64,000 nt of DNA, from contig NZ_BMIA01000002.1 in the NCBI RefSeq assembly GCF_014641595.1, forward strand, positions 744,001-808,000, given 5' to 3'. The position numbers and the translations under genes were made by a program. The notes beneath the pieces are model-generated. The model saw nothing but the letters and a program-made list of their open reading frames with translations. It was not told where the DNA came from and made no database searches. Below are positions 28,701 to 36,412 of this stretch, piece by piece; the first letter of the stretch is position 1, and each line of letters starts with the position of its first letter. Source of the stretch: Dyadobacter endophyticus (GTDB lineage: Bacteria; Bacteroidota; Bacteroidia; Cytophagales; Spirosomataceae).

Positions 28701-29126
28701 ACCCGTGCGGTCGGAGCTGAAAATATCGCTTCCGGCGCCGGTAACAATCACCTCCGCAAGGTCGGTCGAACCGTCTTTCAGTTCGAAATTGACGTTGGCG
28801 GCAGTACCGAGGTTAGCAAAAATGTTTTCCTGTGACTGCTCATTAAATCCCACGAAAGATACTGTCACCTTGTAAGGACCACCCACGCGCACTGCCGGGA
28901 TCGTGTAAAGTCCTTGTTCGTTGGTTACCGAGCCGTATTTTGTTCCCGACGGTTCGTGTATCGCAACGACCGTGGCGCCTGGGAGCACCTCGCCTTTGCC
29001 GTCTGCCACACGTCCCGTAATGGCTGATGAAGTCACCTGGGCTTGGGCCCCAGGTCCGAATAGAGAGAATAGAAGTGCGGTAACCGTGAGGCAGACCGCC
29101 CGGAAGAGTAAACTTTTCCCGTTCAT
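25761..29126 (-). CDS. TonB-dependent receptor, Oar-like, with carboxypeptidase regulatory domain
   Basis: Outer-membrane receptor of 1121 residues. The ATG at 29126 is preferred because MNGKSLLFRAVCLTVTALLF is a good signal peptide, cleaved near PGAQAQ; an ATG-led frame 15 residues longer exists. A carboxypeptidase-like domain follows (about 32-115, ITGRVADGKGEVLPGATVV). The plug has GRTLNDITKYNAYS, AISLDAIEEVQINIAPYDVRQSG and GAGINAVTRSGTNEFSG, a pattern typical of Oar-like receptors linked to export or adhesion in myxobacteria and Bacteroidota rather than siderophore uptake. The remainder is barrel, ending IGIRYIFN. No SusD-like gene is next to it. Confidence 0.88.
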   Translation of the reverse strand: MNGKSLLFRAVCLTVTALLFSLFGPGAQAQVTSSAITGRVADGKGEVLPGATVVAIHEPSGTKYGSVTNEQGLYTIPAVRVGGPYKVTVSFVGFNEQSQENIFANLGTAANVNFELKDGSTDLAEVIVTGAGSDIFSSDRTGAATTFNKGLITSLPTLGRTLNDITKYNAYSNGRSFGGQDSRYNNFTIDGSVFNNGFGLGNEAQAGGRTGSTAISLDAIEEVQINIAPYDVRQSGFAGAGINAVTRSGTNEFSGSVFHFFKNKSLAGKKIDGSDFKVAEFNEKTTGFRLGGPIIKNKLFFFVNGEFVKRSSPALDFVLNRGQGSGGNISRTTLADMEDLSSFMKDKFKYDVGALDGFNNENTSKKFLARIDYNISDKHKLTLRYSHHDSDSDVLISQSNSSNTAGFGNRTNSLSAISPQNTGYIIQDNTRSFVAELNSNFGGKFANNLIGTFNKQIEDRKYKAPIFPTIEIQKDGSTYTTIGSDPFTPNNRLDYSTFNITDNLTYFAGKHTVTVGASYEHFKSNNLFFPTSNGVWVFKSIQDFKNAANAYLANKDLTTAPDTVVRFNYRYSLLPGGAAPWQVFKTQTISLYAQDEFQATPNFKLTAGLRADYVNMPNTSKQYYNADVAKIDFRDPNGGIYKVNTGNVPKSRVYLSPRVGFNWDVKGDRTTQVRGGTGLFLSRIPYVLISNQLGNNGVNSATISGSNTTAYPFTLDPSRYNPDSTGVLKGYQVNASDENLKLPQIWKSNIGIDQQLGWGVVATVEGIFNKNYNSLRYIDVNLKAPTAQFAGPDTRNRFPASGLSGGAATTARLIEDDVSNVYVLTNTNKGYSYSLTGKLEKPATRGFGGMVGYTYGMAKDIASVSSTVEGNVPGVNGLNYLDLAYSGNDVRHRFVGYVSYRKEYGGKFGGATMITLGGVSSSGTKISYISATDMNGDGQNNDLIFVPNKASDLTFQTLTTTANGKTYTFSPEQQAEAFQKYIDNHPYLSERKGKYAERNGGAYPWLTRFDVTVEQDFYVKVGKKDKKNIIRLRADIFNVGNMINNKWGVANQVTASSNSTQSNPLNFASVNAQGVPTYRMGTQVISNGTSTETVLVRDAFVKSRTINDVWQAQIGIRYIFN

Positions 29127-29556
29127 AAATTTGGTGATTTGGTTTGTAAGAATACTAGCGGATTCATTCAAGGAGGATGAATAATTGGTGCAAAATAATA
29201 GCTTTTTACGTTTACAAACAAAAGACTAAATCCTACTAAAATGCAATACTAATCTTCGTAACTAGCTGATTTATTGAAATAATGCAGATTCGTGCAACAA
29301 TACTTCAATATTTTCAATTTTATCAAATCATTAAGAAATTGCAAGAAGGGCCAGAGGCTTTGGAAGGGCAGATTTGAGGGCAGAAAAAAGATTTTTTATC
29401 TATCAGGCAGCAATTATTATACCACAAGGTAACCGCTGTTTAACAAATAATTAAATTTTAGGAAGGACCGTTTTTTTCCTTCCCGGAAATCCTTACAACC
29501 TTTGCGATGTGATTATCGGCTGTGGGCTGTCGAAATATTATCGTTCAACCAACATT
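29127..29556. other. 430-base divergent intergenic region
   Basis: AT-rich spacer between the divergent Oar-like receptor and alpha/beta hydrolase genes. It holds a candidate receptor promoter on the minus strand (TATTTTG at 29191-29197, with TTTG at 29215-29218 or 29219-29222), a small inverted repeat GGAAGGA/TCCTTCC (29461-29467 and 29477-29483), a weak AACCTTTG -7-like box ahead of the hydrolase, and a reversed GCCGACA-type repeat at 29516-29532. No convincing gene or RNA was seen in 29230-29460. Confidence 0.5.
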
Positions 29557-30333
29557 ATGCAACTCAATTTCAAACAAATAGGCGAAACAGGCAAGCCCCT
29601 GATCATCCTCCACGGTGTTTTCGGCTTTCTCGACAATTGGCTTACGATCGGGAAAACCCTTTCGGAGCAGGGTTACCGCGTTTACCTGGTCGACCAGCGC
29701 AACCACGGACGCTCCCCGCACGAAGCCCCGCTCAATTTCCCGACGCTCGCCGCTGATTTAAAGGATTTTCTGGACCAACAGCAAATCGCTTCACCGATCT
29801 TGGTCGGGCATTCCATGGGCGGAAAGACGGTCATGGAATATGCAGTGACCCACCCCGGCACGTTCGATGCACTCGTGGTGGTCGATATCGGGCCCAAAGC
29901 CTACCCTATTCACCACACCAAAATCCTGAAAGGGCTGAATGCAATTCCGCTGGACCAGATCGAAAACCGCAACCAGGCCGACGAAGTCCTTAGCGAATAC
30001 GAGCCGTTGCTGGGCGTGCGGCAATTTTTACTGAAAAACCTGTATAGAAAAGAAGAAGGCGGCTTTGCCTGGCGTTTTAACCTGCCGTTGCTCACAACCG
30101 ACATGGCCAATGTGGGCGCGCAGATCAAGTCCGACGAGCCGGTAGAAACCCCCACGCTGTTCATGCGGGGAGCTAATTCTAATTATGTATTGGATGAAGA
30201 CCTGGAAGGCATTCTCGATCTTTTCCCAAACGCACAGTTGAAAACGATCGAGGGAGCAGGGCACTGGGTGCAGGCTGAGCAGCCGAAAGCATTTGTCAGC
30301 ACCCTGCTTGAATTTCTGAATGAAGCTATCTGA
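29557..30333 (+). CDS. Alpha/beta hydrolase (YbfF-like esterase)
   Basis: 258 residues from the ATG at 29557; an upstream in-frame extension covers repeat sequence. The alpha/beta hydrolase layout is complete: oxyanion HGVFGFLDNW (19-28), nucleophile elbow GHSMGG with Ser86, a cap helix region, the acid in the later strand and the catalytic His in EGAGHWVQAEQP (near 237). VDQRNHGRSPH (45-55) is typical of the YbfF/ABHD11 type of esterase. Cytosolic. The natural substrate is unknown. Its 3' end overlaps the convergent lipoprotein gene by eight bases. Confidence 0.85.
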   Translation: MQLNFKQIGETGKPLIILHGVFGFLDNWLTIGKTLSEQGYRVYLVDQRNHGRSPHEAPLNFPTLAADLKDFLDQQQIASPILVGHSMGGKTVMEYAVTHPGTFDALVVVDIGPKAYPIHHTKILKGLNAIPLDQIENRNQADEVLSEYEPLLGVRQFLLKNLYRKEEGGFAWRFNLPLLTTDMANVGAQIKSDEPVETPTLFMRGANSNYVLDEDLEGILDLFPNAQLKTIEGAGHWVQAEQPKAFVSTLLEFLNEAI

Positions 30334-30757
30334 CGTATTTCGTTCTCGGTGAATTGCAAGTGCCTATTATAAGCTGGTCATCGCTTAGCGATATTTCCCA
30401 GGTCGGACAAGTAATGCAGTTCAGCAGTTCGCATTGCGGGTTGTTGGGCAATGCAATTTGTGGTTTTACATCGAGCAAGGTACCATTGATGATCATGGTA
30501 GCAGGTGCGCAGCAGCGCGGGGTACCGTTGGCGTTCAACACAACGCCGTCATGCCGAAATATCAACGAATCGGATTTGGCAGCGGCAATCGGCTCCCAGG
30601 TACTTTTATTATCCAGTGAAGATCTTTCAACCTCAACAGAATGCCAGATACCCGACACTGTCGAGAAAGCGTAATTGGGTGAAGGGTCGTTGACACTATC
30701 TTTTTTACAAGACAATAACCACACCAAAACAAGGGGTATGTATAATAGTCTTTTCAT
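30326..30757 (-). CDS. Hypothetical lipoprotein
   Basis: 143 residues with a lipoprotein signal: MKRLLYIPLVLVWLLSC, the lipid-bearing Cys17, followed by Lys-Lys-Asp. The mature part has several cysteines (CCAP, CELLNCITCP, GTCN) and a pattern WEISLSDDQLIIGTC reminiscent of lipocalin-like/DUF4923-type Bacteroidota lipoproteins, but no family could be named with confidence. Likely outer-membrane anchored and facing the periplasm or surface. Confidence 0.7.
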   Translation of the reverse strand: MKRLLYIPLVLVWLLSCKKDSVNDPSPNYAFSTVSGIWHSVEVERSSLDNKSTWEPIAAAKSDSLIFRHDGVVLNANGTPRCCAPATMIINGTLLDVKPQIALPNNPQCELLNCITCPTWEISLSDDQLIIGTCNSPRTKYVR

Positions 30758-30837
30758 ACTTATTAAATAATTTTATTTACTCCGTAGATTCACAATCAGG
30801 CTTTTTGGTTGGAAAGGAATGAAAAAATGCAGCACCT

Positions 30838-31542
30838 ATGAATGATTCCGGGATTTCCCTGTACTTAATCCCTACAATACTGGCCGAAGGGACGCAAAAC
30901 GACGTACTCTCTCCCCAGATCCAAGATGCCGTACGGCACCTGGATGTTTTCTTTGTGGAAAACATCCGCACCGCCAGGCGGTTCATCAGCAGCCTGAAAC
31001 TTGGCCGGGTCATCGACGAGTTGACATTTATCGAACTGAATAAAGATACCCCCGAAACGGAAACCGCTGCTTCGCTGCGAAACCTTTCAAAAAGTGCGGG
31101 TGTAATATCGGAAGCCGGCTGCCCCGGCGTCGCCGATCCGGGCGCGGTAGCCGTACGCATTGCGCACGAGCTGGGGATACGCGTGGTGCCTTTGGTAGGG
31201 CCGTCGTCCATTCTGCTGGCATTGATGGCATCGGGAATGAGCGGACAGTCATTTGCATTTCATGGCTATCTGCCAATCGATAAAGTACAGCGTAAAAAAG
31301 CATTGCAAAACCTTGAAAGAAATGCGCGGCAATACCAGCAAACGCAAATATTCATGGAAACTCCTTTCCGCAACAACCAATTGCTCGAAGCCGTAATAGA
31401 AGCGTGCTCACCCGATCTGGCCTTATGCATTGCAGCCAATGTAACCGCCCCCGACGAGCTGATCAGGACAATGCCGGTGGGAAAATGGAAAGCGGCGAAG
31501 CCTGACCTGCACAAAATCCCTTCGATTTTCCTGATCGGATAG
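30838..31542 (+). CDS. RsmI-like SAM-dependent methyltransferase (tetrapyrrole methylase fold)
   Basis: 234 residues of the SAM-dependent tetrapyrrole-methylase superfamily, nearest to RsmI, which 2'-O-methylates C1402 of 16S rRNA. Features: LYLIPTILAEG (where RsmI has VPTPIGN), FVENIRTARRF, SEAGCPGVADPG (RsmI has DAGTPGISDPG), PLVGPSSILLALMASG, FHGYLP and METPFRNN. It is shorter than canonical RsmI (about 280 residues), lacking the C-terminal domain, and the first motif diverges. It is probably the short YraL-like paralogue group found in Bacteroidota. The methylated target is uncertain. Confidence 0.8.
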   Translation: MNDSGISLYLIPTILAEGTQNDVLSPQIQDAVRHLDVFFVENIRTARRFISSLKLGRVIDELTFIELNKDTPETETAASLRNLSKSAGVISEAGCPGVADPGAVAVRIAHELGIRVVPLVGPSSILLALMASGMSGQSFAFHGYLPIDKVQRKKALQNLERNARQYQQTQIFMETPFRNNQLLEAVIEACSPDLALCIAANVTAPDELIRTMPVGKWKAAKPDLHKIPSIFLIG

Positions 31543-31599
31543 GCTTTTAGAGAAAGATATTGATCTATCTTTCGTTCTTTTTGAAAACTGCTATTCACT

Positions 31600-32292
31600 T
31601 TGAAAAAATATATTCTGATAGCCATTCTGGCAGCGGCGGGCCTGTGGAGCTGTAATGAAGACAGTCTCGACGCCAGTATTACCGTCGATTCCAACTTCCA
31701 GTCGGGAACAGGGGGTACGGATGGCTGGACTCCCGAATATGCCGGATTCGCAGCAACGGCCGACTCTACCCAACTCGATACTGTCGCCGCTACCGCGTTG
31801 CTTCCCCGCGGCCTCGACACCACACAATACGGCTACCGGATTCTGTCGAGGTATTCCAAAGGCAATATGTTCAGTTACCTTAAAAAGCGCGTGAGTGGTT
31901 TTACCCCGAACAAATCTTACGAGATGGTGCTTCAGGTCGACCTGGCGACGCGATACACCGCAAGTACGATTGTCGACAAGGTCACATTCAAAGCGGGCGT
32001 ATCCCCAATCGAGCCATTGACAAAGCTGGTTTCCGGCACGTATACATTCAACCTCGACAAGGGCACGGGCAACCAATCAGGCAAGGCCGTTTTGCTGGCC
32101 GGAAGCATTGCCAGTACCAATTCCGACACCCGTTACCACACATTATTAAGGTATTCCAATGACGGACAACCCGTTACGGTGGTCGCCAATAACGAGGGCG
32201 AACTATGGTTTTTCGCCGGGACCGATTCCGATTATAAGGATACGACGATATTTTACTTCGACCGCATCATTGCCCGGTTCAAAGAACTGTAA
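31600..32292 (+). CDS. Hypothetical lipoprotein
   Basis: 230 residues. The start appears to be TTG at 31600, followed by a lipoprotein signal (MKKYILIAILAAAGLWSC, Cys18, then NED). The mature part is predicted to be beta-rich with SGTGGTDGWTPEYAGFAAT near residue 35, a middle stretch of alternating strands, and a C-terminal GELWFFAGTDSDYKDTTIFYFD. No family was recognised. Similar lipoproteins are common in this phylum and often bind surface ligands. It stands between the methylase and the MBL gene. Confidence 0.65.
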   Translation: MKKYILIAILAAAGLWSCNEDSLDASITVDSNFQSGTGGTDGWTPEYAGFAATADSTQLDTVAATALLPRGLDTTQYGYRILSRYSKGNMFSYLKKRVSGFTPNKSYEMVLQVDLATRYTASTIVDKVTFKAGVSPIEPLTKLVSGTYTFNLDKGTGNQSGKAVLLAGSIASTNSDTRYHTLLRYSNDGQPVTVVANNEGELWFFAGTDSDYKDTTIFYFDRIIARFKEL

Positions 32293-32342
32293 AGTGTTTT
32301 GTAAATTCGCCCCCATTCATTAACCCACATATCCCTACCGGA

Positions 32343-32981
32343 ATGGTCCAGGTACAAACATTTGTTTTCAACCCATTTTCTGAAAATACTTATCTTCTTC
32401 ACGACGAAACAGGCGAGGCCATTATTATCGATCCGGGCTGCTACGACCGTGCGGAAGTGAACGAGCTCGCCGCATATATTGAAGAACACGGCCTGAAACC
32501 CGTGCAGATTGTGAATACACACGCCCATATCGACCACGTGCTCGGCGTAGCCGCGCTCAAACGGAAATACGGCATTCCGTTTGTCTTGCATAAGCTGGAC
32601 GAGCCGCTTTTGAAGGCCGTTAAATCTTACGCGTCCAATTACGGCTTTTCTACATTTGAAGAACCCGAAATCGACAGCTTTATCCGGGAAGGCGAGACTA
32701 TTGAATTCGGCAATACATCCCTGAAAATCCTATTCGTACCTGGCCACGCGCCCGGGCATGTGGCATTTGTGAATGACGCGGATAGATTCGTGATTGGCGG
32801 CGATGTGCTGTTCCGCATGAGCATCGGCCGCACCGATCTCCCCGGCGGCGACCACGGCACCTTGCTGAAAAGCATCCGGGAGCAAATGTTCACCCTCCCC
32901 GACGATTATACCGTTTATGCCGGCCATATGGAACCTACCAACATTGGTTTTGAGAAAAGAAACAACCCGTTTTTCAAATAG
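32343..32981 (+). CDS. MBL-fold metallo-hydrolase (glyoxalase II-like)
   Basis: Metallo-beta-lactamase fold hydrolase of 212 residues. The metal-binding motif is THAHIDH (His60, His62, Asp64, His65), followed by GHAPGHV near residue 130, VIGGDVLF, and a last His in AGHMEPT. This is the pattern of glyoxalase II-like hydroxyacylglutathione hydrolases or persulfide dioxygenase relatives, but the short length lacks the extra C-terminal helical domain of true glyoxalase II. The substrate is unknown. The pssA gene starts 7 bases after its stop, so co-transcription is likely. Confidence 0.88.
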   Translation: MVQVQTFVFNPFSENTYLLHDETGEAIIIDPGCYDRAEVNELAAYIEEHGLKPVQIVNTHAHIDHVLGVAALKRKYGIPFVLHKLDEPLLKAVKSYASNYGFSTFEEPEIDSFIREGETIEFGNTSLKILFVPGHAPGHVAFVNDADRFVIGGDVLFRMSIGRTDLPGGDHGTLLKSIREQMFTLPDDYTVYAGHMEPTNIGFEKRNNPFFK

Positions 32982-32987
32982 CGCCTT

Positions 32988-33692
32988 ATGATCCGTCGCA
33001 ACATCCCCAATGCCCTCACCTGCGGAAACCTGCTTTGTGGCTGCATTGGCGTGGTAGAAGCATTCCACAATAACCTGATACTATCGTGCCTGCTCATTGG
33101 CGTCGCATTGATATTTGACTTTCTGGACGGTTTTATCGCCCGTTTGCTGAAAGTCACCTCCCCCATCGGACGCGACCTCGATTCGCTTGCCGATATGGTG
33201 ACGTTCGGCTTGCTGCCCGCGATCATCCTGTATCAGCTGCTGATGCAAAGCATTCCCGACCTCTTGGGTATCTGGAAGGCCTATCCGGCGTTTATCATCG
33301 CCATTTTCTCGGCGATCCGTCTCGCGAAATTCAATAATGACCCACGCCAGTCCGATTCGTTCATAGGCGTGCCCACACCCGCGAATGCGATGCTCATCGC
33401 TTCCCTGCCGCTCATCGTTCACACAGAGAGCGCGTTTTGGAAAGATATCATCATCAATACCAACAATCTATTGATTTTAAGCGCCGTCATGTCCTATGCC
33501 CTTGTGATGGAGCTTCCCCTGATCGCACTCAAATTCAAGCAGTTCGGCTGGAAAGGAAATGAATCACGCTTCATTCTAATTGGGATCACAGTTCTTTTGC
33601 TCGTTACCTTAAAATTCCTCGCCGTTCCTGCAATACTAATCGTGTACGTACTTCTCTCCATTGCCGACAACCTCAGGAAAAAGCAGATTTGA
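32988..33692 (+). CDS. pssA: CDP-diacylglycerol-serine O-phosphatidyltransferase
   Basis: Inner-membrane enzyme making phosphatidylserine, the precursor of phosphatidylethanolamine, from CDP-diacylglycerol and serine. 234 residues with about eight hydrophobic segments. The CDP-alcohol phosphotransferase motif is complete: Asp44, Asp47, Gly48, Ala51, Arg52, Gly61, Asp65 and Asp69. FDFLDGFIARLLKVTSPIG lies within it, and the PNALTCGNLLCG start is characteristic of PssA. It follows the MBL gene closely. Confidence 0.92.
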   Translation: MIRRNIPNALTCGNLLCGCIGVVEAFHNNLILSCLLIGVALIFDFLDGFIARLLKVTSPIGRDLDSLADMVTFGLLPAIILYQLLMQSIPDLLGIWKAYPAFIIAIFSAIRLAKFNNDPRQSDSFIGVPTPANAMLIASLPLIVHTESAFWKDIIINTNNLLILSAVMSYALVMELPLIALKFKQFGWKGNESRFILIGITVLLLVTLKFLAVPAILIVYVLLSIADNLRKKQI

Positions 33693-33828
33693 ATTGGTAG
33701 GCACGACTTTTTTTTGCATTTTTGCAATCTTTCCGGCAACGTATGTTGCTTATTATTATCATTTTAGCATTAAATACCGTTCCTTTCTGCCTTTTGACCC
33801 TCAGCAGCTTTGAACAGTCCCGATTAGC

Positions 33829-34830
33829 ATGGCATTCTCCCGCATTACAGGCCTGGGTTTCTACGTTCCCGACAATGTTATTACCAACGACGATCTTACG
33901 CAATGGATGGAAACCTCCGATGAGTGGATCCGTGAGCGGACCGGCATTCAGGAACGTCGGTATTTCGAGTATGGAAAAGATACCAATTACAGCATGGCTG
34001 CTGCGGCATCGCGGCAGGCGTTGGACAGGGCCGGGCTTACGCCTAACGACATCGACGTGATCGTGTACGCTACCATTACCCCCGATTATTTCTTCCCTGG
34101 CTCGGCATTTCTGATGCAGCGTGAACTGGGGATGGACGGCAAGCCGGTGATCGACATCCGCGAGCAATGCTCAGGCTTTGTGTACGCACTTTCGATTGCC
34201 GATCAGTTCATCAAATCGGGGATGTACAAAACGGCATTGGTAGTTGGTTCGGAGATACAGTCATCCTGGATCGACAAGAGTACTGCCGGGCGTAATACCG
34301 CAGTTATTTTTGGGGATGGCGCCGGAGCTGCGGTAGTTTCCGCAACGAACGATCCCCAACATTGTATATTATCTACACACCTCCACGCCGACGGCCGGTT
34401 TGCGGAAGAACTCTATGTGAAAGATCCGGGTAGCAGCCGCGAAGGTCGCCCGGTAAGCCAGGAGGTAATCGACGGTGGCGGGCATAACGTCTATATGAAT
34501 GGCAATGCGGTTTTCAAACATGCGATCGTACGGTTTGGCGAGGTGATCCAGGAGGCATTGGAAGCCAATGGCTACACCGCCGGCGACATCGACTTGCTCG
34601 TTCCGCACCAGGCAAACTTACGGATCAGCGACTACGTACGCCAGCAACTTGGGCTTGCTGAATCGCAGGTAATCAACAACTTACAACGTTTCGGAAATAC
34701 GACGGCCGCTTCCATTCCTATCGCATTGACCGAGGCTTGGGAGACCGGAAAAATTCAGGAAGGCGACCTGATTTGCCTCGCGGCCTTCGGCAGCGGGTTT
34801 ACTTGGGCATCGGCACTCATCAGGTGGTAG
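33829..34830 (+). CDS. 3-oxoacyl-ACP synthase III (FabH/KASIII family)
   Basis: Condensing enzyme of 333 residues. The active site Cys114 lies in REQCSGFVYAL, the His in VPHQANLRI (near 257) and the Asn in QRFGNTTAASIPIAL (near 287). FabH starts fatty acid synthesis by joining acetyl-CoA with malonyl-ACP. Some KASIII paralogues instead make branched or aryl-polyene starters, so I leave the symbol off. No acpP, fabD or fabG gene lies next to it, so it stands alone. It ends 8 bases before the end of the convergent CoA-binding gene. Confidence 0.92.
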   Translation: MAFSRITGLGFYVPDNVITNDDLTQWMETSDEWIRERTGIQERRYFEYGKDTNYSMAAAASRQALDRAGLTPNDIDVIVYATITPDYFFPGSAFLMQRELGMDGKPVIDIREQCSGFVYALSIADQFIKSGMYKTALVVGSEIQSSWIDKSTAGRNTAVIFGDGAGAAVVSATNDPQHCILSTHLHADGRFAEELYVKDPGSSREGRPVSQEVIDGGGHNVYMNGNAVFKHAIVRFGEVIQEALEANGYTAGDIDLLVPHQANLRISDYVRQQLGLAESQVINNLQRFGNTTAASIPIALTEAWETGKIQEGDLICLAAFGSGFTWASALIRW

Positions 34831-34838
34831 GTTCCGGA

Positions 34839-35198
34839 CTAGAATTGTCCGGTCGACAACATTACCAGCGTGCACCCTTCTATTGGTATGATATTTTTAT
34901 CTATTAAAATATCCTTAAATTCAGGATTCTCTGTACCAGGGTTGAAGATAACGCGTTTAGGATTTAGAGAAACGATATAATCGTAGTATTCAGGTTGGTG
35001 GCTCGGATTGATATACAAAGTGACGGTATCTACGTCTTTCCAGTCAGTTTTGTCTGTGTTGATTTCTTCTCCTAATGCAAAACCTTTCCTGCGTCCGATG
35101 AGTAAGATGGGATGACCATAGTGCGTGAGTTTCTGTGCGGCCAGGTAAGCGTATCTGGATGGGTTGGGAGTTGCTCCAATAATGAGTGTACGTTTCAT
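34839..35198 (-). CDS. CoA-binding domain protein (YccU-like)
   Basis: 119 residues forming a single CoA-binding Rossmann domain: LIIGATPNPSRYAYLAAQKL near the start, then PILLIGRRKG, LYINPSHQPEYYDYIVSL and RVIFNPGTENPEF. The fold is that of the CoA-binding part of succinyl-CoA synthetase alpha. YccU-like proteins of this size have no settled function. A short CCGGAC/GTCCGG hairpin (34834-34839 with 34847-34852) joins the ends of this gene and fabH. Confidence 0.85.
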   Translation of the reverse strand: MKRTLIIGATPNPSRYAYLAAQKLTHYGHPILLIGRRKGFALGEEINTDKTDWKDVDTVTLYINPSHQPEYYDYIVSLNPKRVIFNPGTENPEFKDILIDKNIIPIEGCTLVMLSTGQF

Positions 35199-35387
35199 GC
35201 CAAATCAATTTAGTAGAAAATAAAGGGCCAAATGTGTCCATAGCCGCCGCGGTCGCTACCGCCCCGGTATTAACAGCAGCCCCACACACTTTTTAAAACA
35301 CCAAAAGATCGTTCCCGCGTTCTCGACGGGAATGGTAACGTAAAGACCAACTGTACGACCATAGAACCTTATAATATATTTTATCAA

Positions 35388-35960
35388 ATGAATGAATCAA
35401 ATGTAAGCCGGAGCTTCTGGAATGAAAAGTGGGCAAAAATTATATTCGACGAGATCGAGAATGCTCCTCATTACGAGGTGTCTAATTATGGCAGACTGAA
35501 AAGTTTTCAGAACAACCCGAAGGAAGGAGTCGTGATCAAGGGATCTGTCATTCAGGGTTATAGGTCTTTGAATATCCGCGTCGCAGGCGGGAAAACCATT
35601 AACCGGTACGTGCACAAACTCGTAGCCGAGCACTTCGTGGACAGGCCGGATACCGAGCACAACTTCGTGATCCACCTGGATTTCGATAAACAGAACAACT
35701 ACTACGAAAACCTGAAATGGGTTACAAAAGCGGAAATGATCGATCATAACCGCGAAAACCCTGCATTCATCAACCGGGTAATCCCGCGCCGTACCAAAAA
35801 TTACAAACTCACGGAAAGCAAAGTACGGATCATCAAAAAATTGTTGAAAAACGACAATAACCGCTTGAAAATGATTGCGAAGCAGTTTGGGATTACACAT
35901 ACCCAGCTCAACCGCATACGTTCGGGGGAGAACTGGAAACATGTAACCATTGAGGATTGA
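35388..35960 (+). CDS. NUMOD4 / HNH endonuclease-like DNA-binding protein
   Basis: 190 residues. Residues 20-40 (EIENAPHYEVSNYGRLKS) are a NUMOD4 motif, typical of homing endonucleases. Residues 74-113 (YVHKLVAEHFV, then FVIHLDFDKQNN and NLKWVT) form an HNH core in which the usual VNHIDGNKxNN reads VIHLDFDKQNN; His96, Asn103 and Asn104 remain, but the first Asn before His is Ile. Residues 141-184 form a helix-turn-helix (MIAKQFGITHTQLNRIRSG). It stands alone, with a 189-base spacer upstream. It may be a regulator derived from a homing enzyme or an active nuclease; sequence alone does not decide. Confidence 0.75.
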   Translation: MNESNVSRSFWNEKWAKIIFDEIENAPHYEVSNYGRLKSFQNNPKEGVVIKGSVIQGYRSLNIRVAGGKTINRYVHKLVAEHFVDRPDTEHNFVIHLDFDKQNNYYENLKWVTKAEMIDHNRENPAFINRVIPRRTKNYKLTESKVRIIKKLLKNDNNRLKMIAKQFGITHTQLNRIRSGENWKHVTIED

Positions 35961-35969
35961 TTGAAATAC

Positions 35970-36269
35970 TTATTTGAGTTTTTCTGCGGCGGAAACCGTA
36001 TAACCGCTGCCGTTCGCACCCTCTTCAAAATCAACTGACACGCCGATCACGTACATTAAATGGCGCTTGTCTATCAGCACCTTAATGCCTTCGATGAGGT
36101 ATGCCTGGTCATGCTCTGTGGCTGTGTCGAACCCAAGCAGAAAAGATCCGCTGCACGCACCCCCTCTAAGCCCTACCCTAAGTCCGTAGGTATCCGGGAT
36201 TTTATTGGCTTCCAGGGTTGATCTGATTTCTAGCTGCGCCTTTTCGGTCAATTGAATTGGGTTATCCAT
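35970..36269 (-). CDS. HesB/IscA-like iron-sulfur protein lacking the C-terminal CxC
   Basis: 99 residues of the HesB/IscA/ErpA family. The first conserved cysteine is present (Cys39 in RGGACSGSF), as is the VLIDKRHLMYVIGVSVDFEEG core, where A-type carriers bind iron or a cluster. The canonical CGCGxSF tail with two further cysteines is absent; the protein instead ends GSGYTVSAAEKLK. Cluster ligation would have to differ from classical IscA. Such variants occur in Bacteroidota, but their role is unclear. Convergent with the NUMOD4 gene. Confidence 0.85.
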   Translation of the reverse strand: MDNPIQLTEKAQLEIRSTLEANKIPDTYGLRVGLRGGACSGSFLLGFDTATEHDQAYLIEGIKVLIDKRHLMYVIGVSVDFEEGANGSGYTVSAAEKLK

Positions 36270-36412
36270 TCCTGCTCTTTATTCTTGATTGCGATAAATG
36301 GGTTAACGCAAACCGTTGCCGTTCCATTCGCGTTTTGAAATAAAATATCAGCCAAGTGCTGCTAATCCTTTAATTTTGTGCCTCATTTTGGCAGAAAATT
36401 ACAATTTCACAC

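Noticed and set aside
29230..29460. Possible small RNA in the long AT-rich spacer
   Set aside because: No stable hairpin with T run or conserved motif was visible.
33722..34060. Small membrane-like frame upstream of fabH
   Set aside because: It runs into the fabH frame and lacks a good start context; the hydrophobic start is from AT-rich leader DNA.
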